Both the position numbers and the translations under genes were made by a program. A stretch of 64,000 nucleotides of DNA, from positions 55,180,629 to 55,244,628 of the forward strand of contig NC_012878.2 in NCBI RefSeq assembly GCF_000003195.3. Direction: 5' to 3'. How positions within the stretch are numbered: position 1 is the stretch's first letter; each line of letters begins with the position of its first letter. Under the pieces are notes generated by a model. That model worked only from the letters and a program-made list of their open reading frames with translations. It made no database searches and had not been told where the DNA came from. The DNA comes from Sorghum bicolor (lineage: Eukaryota; Streptophyta; Magnoliopsida; Poales; Poaceae). Positions 48,337 to 59,811 of the stretch are shown one piece after another.

Positions 48337-51300
48337 TCAGATGTTGCAGTCGTCGAAACCGCCCTTCCCATCGTCGTCAGTCACTTTGGCATCGGAGAGT
48401 TGTTTCCGGCGGCTGCCTCCTCGCGCCTGCAGGAGCGGTGCGTTGTCGTAGTCGGCGACCTTCTCGTCGAAAGTTTTCTGGTGCGCCTGCTCACACCGCT
48501 GCAGTATCTGAAGGACACCCTTCATCGTCGGCCGTGAGGACGGCTGACGACCGGTGCATATAATGCCGAGCTTGAAGACGGCCTCGACCTCGTCACCATA
48601 GCCGGCGTCCGCGATGTGCTTGTCTGCGGCATCGTCTATGCTTTTACCGGACTGCAGGTGCCGCCACGCCCAGTCGGCCAGGGAGCCGTGCTCGCCGCCG
48701 TCGTTGGCCTCCCTGCCGGTGGTGAGCTCCAAGAGAACGACCCCGAAGCTGTACACGTCGACCTTCTCGTTCACCTTCCTCGTGTACGCGCACTCTGCAC
48801 AAAGGAACGTGATAGATAAGTTGGCGTGTCACTGGAACTGGCGTTCGTTCATCAGGATCACTGATCAGCAAGACGAGACACGTACCGGGAGCCATGTAGC
48901 CGAATGATCCGGCGACGGCGGACACCGTGTCGGCCGTGCCGGCCTGGACCAACATCCGCGCTAGCCCGAAGTCGGCGACCTTGGCGTTGAGCTCCGAGTC
49001 GAGCAAGATGTTGCTGGACTTGACGTCGCGGTGCACGATGGGCGGCGAGCACTCGTGGTGCATGTAGTACAGCCCGCGCGCTGCGCCGACGGCCACCTTG
49101 ACCCGCGTCGGCCAGTCCAGCGGCTCCCGCCGGACCGACGGAGCCCTCGCCATGGCGCTCCCGGCTGTCCCGGCCAACCTTTTGTGGCCGTGCAGCCACT
49201 GGTCCAGGCTGCCGTTGCCCATGAACTCGTAGACGAGGAGCTTGGTCTCCGCGCGGGAGAGGCAGCACAGCAGCTTCACGATGTTGCTGTGCCGGATGTG
49301 GCCGAGGATGTCCACCTCCGACGCGAACTCGCGCTCCAGCTTCTTGTCCAGACTCCCGCCGGCCCAGATGCGCTTCACGGCCACGGTGCCCCCCGCTTCG
49401 CCGCTGCTCCGGCTGGTGTACGTGACGCGGTACACGCGCCCCGAGCCGCCCTTGCCGATGAGGTTCTCGTCGGCGAGCCCGCGCAGCACGGAGGACTCGC
49501 CGAAGTCCAGGGGCTGGAAAGCGGTGAGCTTCCAGGGCTCCTCGGCCCGCGCGAGCCGCCGCTTCCGCCTCCTGATGTCGCGGACGACGAAGACGGCGAG
49601 CGCCGCGATGAGGACGACGAGCGCGGCGCCCGCGCCGAGGAGGCCCGCGCGGAGACGCGGCGAGACATGGTCGCCTGGCTGGGCCGCGCACGAGCGCATG
49701 CCCGACAGCGGCGCGGCGGTGCAGAGGCCTGGGTTGCCCAAGAAGCTTTGGTCGTAGGTGCGGGCGAGCACGTCCGGGACCTCGCCGGTGAGCTGGTTGG
49801 ACGACAAGTTGAGCTGGTTTAACCTCAGCGATCCCAGCCCCGGCGGTATGACGCCGGAAAGCTGGTTCGACGAAAGGTCCAGCAGGTTGAGCACCGGCAT
49901 GGAGCCTAACCCCGCCGGAATCCCGCCGGTGAGCTGGTTATGGCTGAGGTTCATCTGCGACACGCCTCTCAGCGACGAGATGCTCTCAGGAATTGCCCCA
50001 GACAGCTGGTTCGCCGACAGGTCTAGCTCTTGCAGCAGTGGCATCCCAGCGGTGAACCCCGCTGGTATGTCGCCGGAGAACAAGTTATTGCTGGCGTGGA
50101 ACTTCTGGAGCTGAGTGGCCGATGCCGGAATCGGTCCGGTGAACTGGTTGTTGTCGACGGAAAGCCTCGACAGGTTCCAATACAGCTTCTCCGGCAGGCT
50201 TCCGCCCAGCCGTCCATTGTTCTCCATTGACACGGTCAAAAGCTTCGGTACCGTCCATAGAGCGGCCGGCACCTCGCCGGACAACTCGTTATCTCCGACG
50301 AACAACCATATGAGACTCGTGCAGTTGGCAAGACTGAACGGGATTGAGCCGTTCAAGCGGTTGCCGGAGGCGGTGAGCACCCACAGCTGGTTGTGGTCGC
50401 AGATTCCCGCCGGTATTGGGCCGGAAAAGTTGTTGTCGTCGATCTGAATATCCCTCAGCACCGGCGTCTGTTTTCCGAGCCCCGCCGGAAGCTCTCCACT
50501 GAGGCTGTTGTTCCACAGCCACAGGAATACCAAGGATGGTAGCTGGGCAATGCTTGCCGGTATCTCGCCGGTGAGCTTGTTCTGGTGCAAATTCAATAGC
50601 CTGAGGTTCATCAAGCCTCCAAAGCTCTCTGAGATGGTTCCACTCAGCTGGTTCTCGGACAGGTCGACCTCTACCAGACCTGTCGCTCCGATTGGGCCAT
50701 TGATGCCGACGTCGCCATAGAGATTGTTCATGTACAGATACAAATTCGTCAACTTCTGGAGGTTCCATATCCCGGGTGGTATGGTTCCGGTGAATCCATT
50801 CATCGACAGGTCGAGCCACTCCATCTCCGGCATTTCTGTGACATAGCTCGGGATCTCGCCGGTGAGGTTGCAGTCGGACAGCCAGACGGTCGTTAGCTTC
50901 GTCAAGTTCTTGTACGACTCCGGCAGCCCGCCGGCACTGAAGGGAGTACTCTCGATCTTGAGCGTCCGAAGGCTAACCAGCTCACCGAGCTCCGGCGGGA
51001 TGGTGCCGGTGAACTTGTTCCCGCCGAGAGAAAGGTACGTCAGGTTCGTGAGCTTGGATACCGCCACCGGTATCGCGCCGGTGAAGTTGTTGTAGTCCAA
51101 GGCTAGGTAAGTCAGGTTGCCGCCACTGCCAAGCCGGTCGATGTCGGCCGGGAGCTCCCCGACGAGCTGGTTGTAGGAAAGGTCGACACGCGCGAGTCCG
51201 GTGCAGTTGTAGAGGAACGCGGGGAAGCCGCCGCCGACGCTGGTGTTGGAGAGGTCGAGCACCGTGAGGGCGGTGAGCCCGCCGATGGCGTCGGGGATGG

Positions 51301-51583
51301 TGCCGGTGCCGGCCAGCGTCACGTTGGTGAGGTTGAGCGACGTGACCCGACCGCCTTCGCAGGCCACGTGTGCCCAGTTGCAGTGCGCGAGCGGCGCCGC
51401 GGCCGTCGCGTTGGTCCACGACGCGAGCGGCGCCGGGTCGCCCCATGCGCTCTTGATCTGGAGCAGCAGCCGCGCCTCGGCGTCCTGCTGCGCCGCGGCG
51501 TGGCGCGTGAGGCACAACGCCAACGAGGCGACGAAGACGCAGGCGCACAGCAGGGGCAGGGGCAGGAGCAGGACGCGTGCCAT
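48337..51583 (-). CDS. Leucine-rich-repeat receptor-like kinase (class XI type)
   Basis: Two exons on minus, 51583-48886 and 48794-48337, joined at MAP|ECAYTRK within the kinase; 1051 aa. Signal peptide ~1-31, LRR N-cap (~32-75 with SAWGDPAPLASW), then about 21 LRRs ending at VPDVLA. A membrane segment follows (~645-667, GAGAALVVLIAALAVFVV). The kinase has IGKGGSGRVYRV, VAVKRIW, HRDVKSSNILLD (an RD kinase), DFGLAR and APE, then SFGVVLLELTTGREANDGGE. It should be an active plasma-membrane Ser/Thr kinase with an extracellular peptide-binding solenoid, like the HAESA/CEPR-type class XI group. The ligand is unknown. The Asp-rich C-tail ends GGFDDCNI. A single intron in the kinase domain is typical of this class. 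It faces the hexokinase tail-to-tail, 760 bp apart. Confidence 0.95.
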
Positions 51584-52580
51584 GGTATTTGGCGTGCGTG
51601 GCTTTTGGGGTGGCTCTTGCTCCGCCGCGTGATTTTCTTTTCCCGACGACCGCCGGCGCGTGGGCGCGCGCGTTCAGTTTGCTCGGCGGGCGCGGTGGTG
51701 ACCTGCCATCGCGGACCGTGGGACGCGACGCGGTGTGAACTGTGAAGGCTGGAGCGTGCGCGGGCACACATTATGTACTGGTCACTGGGAATCGGACGGG
51801 GATGGTGACGCCTGGCCTTTTGCATTGTCCCGTTAATTATTGGCCTTTTTTGGGTGGTCTGTTGGGTGATGGTTGCTTGGAAGCTTCAGAGTCGCTGGTG
51901 TCACTGGATAGTGCCGGTTGCACGTTGTTTTCTTGGGTTTAGACGGGTCAAATTTTAGCTTTTAGTTGAAAGGAATATACTTAGCTTGCTTATATATAGT
52001 AAAAAGAAGAGAGGATATGTTCAGGTACGTGGCTCAGTGGCAAGGATTGAATATTTGCGTATTGTTAGATAAACTTCGTTGATTTTGTGGCCATCTCGAA
52101 GAAAATAGCACAATCTGCTCTGGTTCTTTGGACTGGAATGGTGCCGCGGCGGCTCTTTTCTAGGCTGGACAAAAAAAAAACCAAACTTTTCCACTGCAGC
52201 GATCAGCAGGGATGAGATCGACCGCTTGCGACAAAAAAATAATGGTCTGAAAAATCAAATGATCAGGTAGCTGTCAGTGCAAACAGATTTGGCATTCACC
52301 ATTTTGTTAACGGGCAAACACGTGAATGTGCCTTTTTAAAGTAAAATTCTATTTCACAACTGTGTGTTTCTTGGGTATGTTTGTCGGACGCCACTATTCG
52401 TTCAGTGAAAATAAAAGTAACGGTCAATTTCCGACAGCCACTTTTTTCTTTTTTTGGCAGTGCATATGTTACTTTCTATTTTCGAACAGAACAGAAAATC
52501 GTTTCTCTTTCTATTTTAAAGCATTTGAGTATCTTTTCACTTTTTTTTTTCTGGATCACCCGTCCTTAAACTTAACAGTA
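51584..52580. other. Upstream region of the receptor kinase, no further gene
   Basis: GC-rich leader to ~51760, then AT-rich DNA. Frames such as 51742-51942 and 52326-52601 are low-complexity or Phe-rich and unsupported. Confidence 0.4.
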
Positions 52581-52584
52581 CTAA

Positions 52585-52816
52585 GGCCTTGTTTAGTTTG
52601 AGAAAAATTTTGTATTTCGCTACTGTAGCATTTTCGTTTGTTTGTGGCAAATATTATCCAATCATAGACTAACTAGGATCAAAAGATTCGTCTCGCGATT
52701 TACAGGTAAACTGCGGAATTAGTTTTTGTTTTTGTCTATATTTAATGCTTCATGCATGTGCCGCAAGATTCGATGTGACGGGGAATTTTGAAAAAATTTT
52801 GGGAACTAAACAAGGC
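52585..52816. mobile_element. Tourist-like MITE with TAA duplication
   Basis: GGCCTTGTTTAGTTTG at the left and GGGAACTAAACAAGGC(T) at the right, with TAA before the left end and after the right end. Interior blocks 'gtagcattttcgtttgtttgtggcaaatatt', 'gattcgtctcgcgatttacaggtaaac' and 'cgcaagattcgatgtgacgggg' match the family. Confidence 0.85.
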
Positions 52817-53079
52817 TTAACTTAGAAGTGCTTCTAGACAATATAAATTCGAGGAATAACTCAACATTGCTAACTTAGTCGTTCTCGTGTATTCTCTTTT
52901 AGGTTTGAAGAGTCATTTTTTTTCTCTCTTTTTGAAAAACTAAACATTTGGAAAATGGGAAGAGGATTTATAAAAATATGGGGGATGAAATAAAAGTAAC
53001 TTTTACAACTTATAGTACATAATACATTCCATAGAATGATGATGCACCCTTGGACAACCAAGATAAAATAATTGATTTT

Positions 53080-53720
53080 TAAACTTGTGTAGCGATAATC
53101 TCAGCATCTGTTTCTTCAATTCGTAGATCTGTAAAATAATTAAATTATAAAATTTAAAATAACAAATACAAAACACAAGTTAGATGCATTACTGTTAATA
53201 GTAACTTAGACAAATAAGTTAGCTAGCATACAGCACATGAAAAACACAAGTTACTTATATAACTTTGCACACTAACTTAATCTCATAAGTTAGTAGCCTA
53301 TACATAAAAAGAGGAATTAGATAAATACAATAAACTTAATATAACTCAATACAATAAACTTAATGAACTAAGTTACGCTGCATAGCCATAAAAAATGTAA
53401 TTGACTTTTCTAAATTGAATTTACTATATATCTAGACACAACTGTATATCTATACACATAGCAAAATCAATATTTGTAGAAAAATCAAAACATTTTATAA
53501 TTTGGAATAGAGGGAGGCATAAATTACACAATACAACTTATGTATATAAGTTACACAACTAATAGACTAGTGTATATAGAAAGTTATGCAGTTATTATAC
53601 ACAAACAGAAGTTATACAATACAACTTAGCAGAATAGGTTAGCAGCATAACTTAGCAAAATAAGTTAGCAATATAACTTATATGTTATAAGTTAATATAC
53701 ATAATTTGTTACTAGAAAAA
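53080..53720. repeat. AT-rich tract dense in AAGTTA/TAACTT words
   Basis: From about 53170 to 53700 the words AAGTTA, TAACTT and ACTTA(T) recur in both orientations many times, often as TAACTTAT..ATAAGTTA palindromes, mixed with 'acacaa' and 'tacaa'. It is not a strict tandem repeat. Possibly an eroded tandem array or a matrix-attachment-like AT tract. No coding sequence. Confidence 0.5.
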
Positions 53721-54131
53721 TAAAAATCTTCAAAACATATAGAAGTGGGGTCTAGTTTTGTTCGTCTCGTCACGTTGAACACATCGGTATAGACGGAATT
53801 AAAAATAGATACATCATTCAAAAGTTATAGTAGTTTAAAAAAATATTTTGCTTTTTTCATGATGACGTCAAGAGCAGAGAGAAAGGGAAGTGAGGGAGGA
53901 GGGTGGGCGACCAGCATGCATTAGCTATCGGATCGTTCGCTAGATTAAAAATGACTGAACGACCGTAAGAATGGAATTGGGATGTTCGTCTTATCTGTTC
54001 TCCAACTCTAATGAGAAATTAGCGTCCAAGGCTAGGGTGAGGAGATAATAGAAGCTAGACTCTGTGAGGAACTGCATATAATTGATTTGATTATAGTCAT
54101 TGTACCATAGGTATTTTTTATTCTCAATTGA

Positions 54132-54245
54132 CACTGTTCGCTGGTCTGAAAAGTTATGGCTGAAATTTCTATTGGCTGATTTATTGTGAGAAAAAAATAC
54201 TGCTGGCTGGCAGAAAAAGTATGGCTGATAAGACAAGCGAACGGG
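54132..54245. mobile_element. hAT-like MITE
   Basis: CACTGTTCGCTGGTCTGAAAAG at the left and GGCTGATAAGACAAGCGAACGGG at the right are inverted over GTTCGCT...CTGA. The interior 'ttatggctgaaatttctattggctgatttattgtgagaaaaa' is itself partly self-complementary. 54246-55221 is GC-rich then AT-rich DNA with no gene recognised. Confidence 0.6.
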
Positions 54246-55221
54246 CACGCGTACCAGCCCACTACGTAAATATGCCTATACGTCTCTCTCCATGCTACTC
54301 AAATCTTCGGCATCTCCCTTGTGGCCTACTACCTATGCCGCGCCCGCTTGCGAGCCGGGAGGCGGCACCCTCCCGTAGCCTAGGAGAGAGAAAACGGAGA
54401 GGAGGAAGAAGCCTCTGCTATCCCCAGCCCACACTCCGCCGCCGCCGCTTCTCGCCTGGTTCGCCTCGAGCCTAGCCCCCTCCCACGAGCCTTCCACCTC
54501 GCCTAGAGGCTGGGACGCGGTCTGGGTGCTTGACGACCAGCAGCACCGCCGCCTCCACCAGATCTGGGAGCACGGCGTCGTGTGGTTGTGGGGGCAGGTG
54601 GTGTGTGGCGGGCCGGCTCGGGCGAGGATCCTAACAGTGGACACATGCAGGGGACGCCGTGCTCAACTAGGGAGGAAAGAGAGGGAGGAGGCGACACTGG
54701 GTCGAGATGGAGAGAGGGACGGGCGGTGCCGGCTAGAGAGAGAGAGACGGGCTTTTGGCTCTGAGTACCGGCTGTTGGAAAATGACACTTTTGGGTTCAT
54801 GATGCATTTGCTGTGCATGACACAAAGTGTAAAATGAGTCTTCGGTTTAGGTCTTCACTGTTAGAGTTAGTGTTAGAGCTTGTTTAGATGCCGTCTTGGA
54901 TGAAATTTGCCTGGCCTAAAGCCTTCATGGAATCTTCCTCAATGACGTTGGGTTGGACCGTTGGAGTCCTGACAAGTTGCCTGGCACAGACAAGGGTCTC
55001 GAACCCCAGGTGATGAAAATTGTTTGATTGGCTCCCGTTGCTTTCTTTGCCTGGCATAACTTCGTTTGATGCATTATTTATTGTTTATCGTTTATTGGTA
55101 CACTTTATGAAATAAGAGACATGTTTTTTCTTTTAGTTTTTCTCGAGACTAATCTACCTAAAAATATTTATACAAATATATATTTTTAGTAAAACTGCAA
55201 AAGCAATATGCTAATTATATA

Positions 55222-55440
55222 CTGTGGGGGTATAAACCCCTATACCTTTACGGCCAGACTTGGGCCAGGAGGCTTGGCCCAGGAGGCTTGGCCCATTACG
55301 AGACAAGTTCGAGGCTTGATCTGACAGCTCGGAGTTTCACGTAAGGGAACAAGACGTGGAGATTAAGCAAGATTCTAGTCGGTTAGAATAGGAATTGATA
55401 CCGAACTAGATGGAATTCTCATGACACTAATGGTGAGAAA
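55222..55440 (+). mobile_element. Partial LTR of a retrotransposon
   Basis: TGTGGGGGTATAAACCCCTA (55222-55241) looks like the 5' end of a grass LTR (TG start and GGGG...CCCC palindrome). It is followed by 'cttgggccaggaggcttggcccaggaggcttggccc', a 17-bp tandem repeat. No partner LTR, primer-binding site or gag-pol was found. The 3' boundary is a guess. Confidence 0.45.
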
Positions 55441-56103
55441 CGAAAGCGCGGCGAAAAACAGTATTCGACGCCAATTAATATCTCTGCTTCTAGAAAGTTT
55501 AGCAAATGATTAACTGCATTGCGTTGGCCGCTGGCCCATTGACTGGTCGCTCGTCCCGCGATTACAGATTGCAGAAGGTGAGCTGGTGCAGGGAAGGAAA
55601 CGAGCGTCGCCGTGCAAGTGCAACGTCAGGTACCCAAGGAAGTTTCCATGGCTGGCTCGCCTTTGCTGACCATGACGACCATGGTGGAGTCGCCGTGCGT
55701 CGACCGGCTTCTCAAAGCTGCACTAGCTGCTGTGCTGTCCAAGGGAACACAAAGTCGCACTAGTGCCCACTGCTCTTGGCACACCCACCAACTAATGTCT
55801 CTGTATCCTGTTATCAATCACAACTCAACTTGAAAATGTCTTACGTGCCTCTTAGCCGTCTCTGATATACTATCATATGTTCTGATCGAGTGAAAAAGGA
55901 TTCAGTCGTTCAAACATGTCACTGTCTATGATGCAGCACTTTAAATTTGGTGCGTTTTCAGTGCGAATTCAACATTCCTCCTCATTCTTTTAATTTTTGC
56001 AAAATGGTGTGGACGTCAGAAGAGATAAGGTACTAGATCACTGGATCGACATGTGTCTTAATTACCCATAGACTGAAAAATTGGCTTCGAAAGAAGAAGG
56101 CTA

Positions 56104-56160
56104 GGCCTTGTTTAGTTTTTCAAAAAATTTTGTAAAATTTTTCAGATTCTCTGTGACATC
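56104..56160. mobile_element. MITE end fragment (GGCCTTGTTTAG family)
   Basis: GGCCTTGTTTAGTTTTTC followed by 'aaaattttgtaaaatttttcagattctctgtgacatc' matches the first ~55 bp of the copy at 36031; the rest is missing. 55441-57744 otherwise shows no supported gene. Frames near 56725-57190 overlap antisense and have no domain. Confidence 0.6.
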
Positions 56161-57753
56161 TTGTTGAGTGTTTACTAATGACTACACGCTACACAACAGA
56201 CAGCAAAGCTGCACGAGGCTAGGAATAGCATCTTGGACACCTTCTAATAGAATGGGAACTCTTGTACGTATGTCTAAGTGTTAGCATCACGAGATTCATA
56301 GAACTGAACTGTAGCATACAGTGTCTTTGAATTTGAGTCCAATACGTCTGGGAAACAAACATGCCTACCATCTAGAAGCATACTAGCAGGATAGCACACT
56401 GACTGCAGAAGGAGAAAAGCAGCAGGAGCACTAAAGAGAGACATCACATTTTGATCTCTGTATCATGGCCTGTGTTTTCATCATTCGAGATGCCGACACC
56501 ACCGCAGCAACCGATGACTTTTCGCATCGAATTTCACTTGCACACTCTCAGCAAAAGGACAGTAAGTAAATAGCAACAGACGAGCGGCCAATGGGAGTCT
56601 ACCGGACGACTGAATAATCTGCTCTTCCGGAGAGAAGAAACTTCCTCTTCTGGACTGAACGTCGCTACCTGCACCTGCACGGAGGGCCGAAGGCAGACTA
56701 CTATACAACCGTGCGTGGATGATGGATGGGAATGCTCAGCTCCACCGGCGGCGTCCGCCGTCCGTCTCTCTGTTCTTCGGTCTTCGGAGCTGTGAGGTGT
56801 CTGGTGAGAAAGGGAGCGATGGACAACGAGAAGTGGTCACTGATGGTGACTGAGGTGAGCCACTCATCAGATCGCGATCTGCGACCCAGGGTATCAAATT
56901 TCAAAAGGCAGAGTGGCACGCTCGTTTTGTTGTACTCTGAGTGCAAAATCTTGTGCGAAAGCTGCAGACACGATCGGGACTGATGACTCGGAGATTGGCA
57001 TAGCATCAGACTGCGATGTCCGAGTCAGTGCCCATCGTGTCTCCAAGCCTGCAGCTGCAGCTGAAGCCAGTGCCCAGTGGGAAGCACAAAGACACAAGGC
57101 CTCACAGACAGACTCGTCCAACGGGCCTCCCGTGGCCCGCGTAACGCCGATGTATGGGCCGGACATCGCAGCCCACGACTCCACGTAGTATTAGCGGTTC
57201 CCCTAAAAAAAACGTAGTGTTTTTTTTCTACCGCTTCAAAATTATTAGCAAAACTAATCGGGCGATTCAGATCAAATTTTGTTAAAACCGTCGCCATCTT
57301 CTTGTTTGACGAGACAAATAGATTGCCGGTCGGCTATGCATTGCACGTCACAAAAAGTCATAACTTATAGAGATATTAAAGATCATATATACTTGTACAA
57401 CTCGACTAGTACTTTTTGTTTAAATTCATATTAATTCCGGCACAATCAGTACTACTACTTTCCCCGTTTTAAATTACAAACAAGTTCTTTTGTTTTTTTC
57501 TCTAAATAGAAAAATGCATTGGGCCCGTTCCACTAATGAATTAGGCACGGCCCACAATTGCGAATAACTCCGCCGAGCCGATTTGTGCGCCGCCACCGGC
57601 CTGCCGGCCAGCCGGCCGCGCCGGCCTGGGTCCAGTCAGCAGTTCAGCACGGTGGAGTGCGGCCGGTTGCGCACCCTCACACCGTCGGCCGCCAGCACTC
57701 GCTGATCAATTTGACATGGTATGGGCCAGGCCAGCTAGATTCCCGTTAGCTGC

Positions 57754-58607
57754 GAGAAATTTCAATATTTAGGATTCAATTTGCATGCCTCTCAAAATTT
57801 AGGACTTAGTTCGTCCGCCTTTTAAAAAATAAGACTGAACATGTGAATTGCTTCAAGATTTAGGATTTCAGGCATTTTCATTCATTTATATTTTTTCTGA
57901 AACGTTTTCACCTCTCCCTGGTACCTAAAATGACCAAAGTGCCCTTGCATCTAAAACATCTCCCTGGGTCCTTCATACGCTACTTTTCTCTTCGATCCGT
58001 CGCGGCCGCGACTCCCAGTCGCGCGAGCGCGACGCTTGCCGTCCGTGCGGACCTTCGCTGGTGCTCCATCGCCGGCCAGCGGCCTCCGGCCCTGCACCGC
58101 CCTCTCTCTCCGCCGCCCTCCCCCTCTTCCCTTGCCCTCCAGTCCGCCGCCATCCCCATCCGCCAGCCTTCACTGCGCTCAAGCTGCAGCATGCTAGGGT
58201 TTCGGCTGAAGAGGAGGCTCGGCAGTTGGGCCGGGCAAAGTGCGTGCGCACATGGGTCTCGGACACCACGTCGACACGGCTCTTGGCGTGGTGCAGCGCC
58301 TGCGCCATCACCAGCAGCGCCAACCGCTCTTGTAGCTGAACCCATAGGGCTTGCTCATGTGAATGGCGATGTCCAGGGTACAGGGCAAGTGGGCAACCTT
58401 CACGATTAGATGCAAGGGGCACTCTGGTCATTTTAAGTGTCAGGGAGAGGTGAAAACATTTCAGAAAAAATAAAAATAACTAAAAATGTCTGAAATCCTA
58501 AATCTTGAAGCAATTCGTATGTTCAGTCTTATTTTTTGAAAGGTAGACGAACTGAGTCCTAAAATTTTGAGAGGCATGCGAATTGAGTCTAAATATTGAA
58601 ATTTCTT
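57754..58607. mobile_element. MULE with long inverted repeats and GC-rich cargo (Pack-MULE-like)
   Basis: A 9-bp direct repeat GTTAGCTGC lies at 57745-57753 and 58608-58616, the Mutator size. The ends GAGAAATTTCAATATTTAG and TAAATATTGAAATTTCTT begin inverted repeats of about 190-200 bp (57754-57950 against 58410-58607), matching through GCATGCCTCTCAAAATTT, AAGACTGAACAT, GCTTCAAGATTTAGGATTTC and TTTTCACCTCTCCCTG. The 450-bp centre is GC-rich with gene-like composition. On minus a frame reads ERLALLVMAQALHHAKSRVD and continues VVSETHVRTHFAR. I could not name the source gene. No transposase. Confidence 0.88.
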
Positions 58608-58616
58608 GTTAGCTGC

Positions 58617-59509
58617 AGCCTGCAGGTCTCGCCAATCCGGTCATCATTTTCTGCGGAAGCCAGAGCGGAACCGTGCGCCACCGAGAGTTCCCCCTCCGAC
58701 GACGACGGCGACCCGACTCCGATCCTCGATCCACCGCCGCCCGTCGGCTACTCACTCCAGGTTGGTTTTCCTGCTCGGGTAGGCGGGCGGGCGCTGCTTC
58801 TATTTGTGTGGCGGGTTTCGCGGTGTCTGGTGGGTCGGAGCCTCGGGAGGCCAGCCGGCCACACCGATCGGTCGTCGGCAGTGTGAACTGTGAAGGGAAC
58901 CAGAACCACCATGGCATGGCGGCCAGCATTCTGGGCGTCGTGGAGACTGCTGCAGCACACCTGCACATGAGGGTGGACGACTCGATTGAATTGAACGGCA
59001 GAGCATTGGGTTACATTTTGGCACCGAGAGGTATAGGAACAGTGGGTGCCTTCCCTTGCGCGGTCAGTAAATGACGTCAAAATAGTGAATGGCCTGGAAA
59101 CCTTGGGCATTTCTGTCAATCAAAGTATGTTTCTGTTTGCTCTCACTGAATACACTGATTGAAGTGAGACTGAACCATCTTAATACTTAGCTGTGCCGCC
59201 CTGTACATCAATACCCCTGACTCCTTCTGTAGTTCTGTTTGCTGTGTAGGAAGATACATATCAGTCAATCCAAGGCTGAACCACAAGCTTATCTTCTCCT
59301 TGATGTGATGGCACTGAACACTCGCATGTCAGATCCAAAACGCTATCCAATGTCAGATTAGCATTTGTCTTTTCTGGTTAGTGCTACTCTTCCTCCAGAT
59401 GCTCACCTAGAATTTTACAGGTGTTCTCCTACAGCTACCCGATGCTTTCATGTGTGGAAAATTGTACTAGTGGATAATTTGAAGATATAATGTTAGAACA
59501 AAGTATCCA
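58617..59509. other. GC-rich block then intergenic DNA, no supported gene
   Basis: 58617-59080 has frames on both strands; one plus frame ends MAASILGVVETAAAHLHMRV and stops near 59072. I recognise no domain and see no splice-supported chain. It could be a decayed gene or chance. Confidence 0.3.
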
Positions 59510-59811
59510 GGGGGTGTTTAGTTCCCATTTTTTCCCAAAAAATTTTGGGTTTTGGTCCATCATTTTGCAAAATGGAACTAAACACCATGTAATTTTTTTG
59601 GCAAAAAGGTAGTTATTCTCCATTTTAGATTTTGGCCTCAAGAGGCCAAAAAACCCCAAAATTAGCCTCAAGAGGCTTCATGACAACAATAAATTCTGCA
59701 TTTTGGATGTAACTAAACATGATCCTAGAAAATTTTGGCATTTTGCATCTCATCACTCCAAAGTAGTTGGCATTTTGCATTTTGAATTCTAGGGGGAACT
59801 AAACACCCCCT
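59510..59811. mobile_element. MITE with GGGGGTGTTTAGTTCCC ends
   Basis: GGGGGTGTTTAGTTCCC at the left pairs with GGGGGAACTAAACACCCCC at the right. The interior carries several inverted words: 'ttttggcctcaagaggcc', 'ttagcctcaagaggctt', 'aaaattttggcattttgcat'. It is about 300 bp and non-coding, related to the fragment at 40643. Confidence 0.85.

Noticed and set aside
48858..49822. Long ORFs of 277 aa (minus) and 263 aa (plus) inside the receptor kinase
   Set aside because: They are alternate-frame and antisense shadows of the GC-rich kinase exon. They have no domain, while the in-frame protein has complete LRR and kinase motifs.
53080..53720. CRISPR-like or strict tandem array
   Set aside because: The repeated hexamers are irregularly spaced and in both orientations, with no constant spacer or repeat length; the genome is that of a plant.
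55222..55440. Complete LTR retrotransposon
   Set aside because: Only one LTR-like end is visible; no second LTR, primer-binding site, polypurine tract or gag-pol frames were found nearby.
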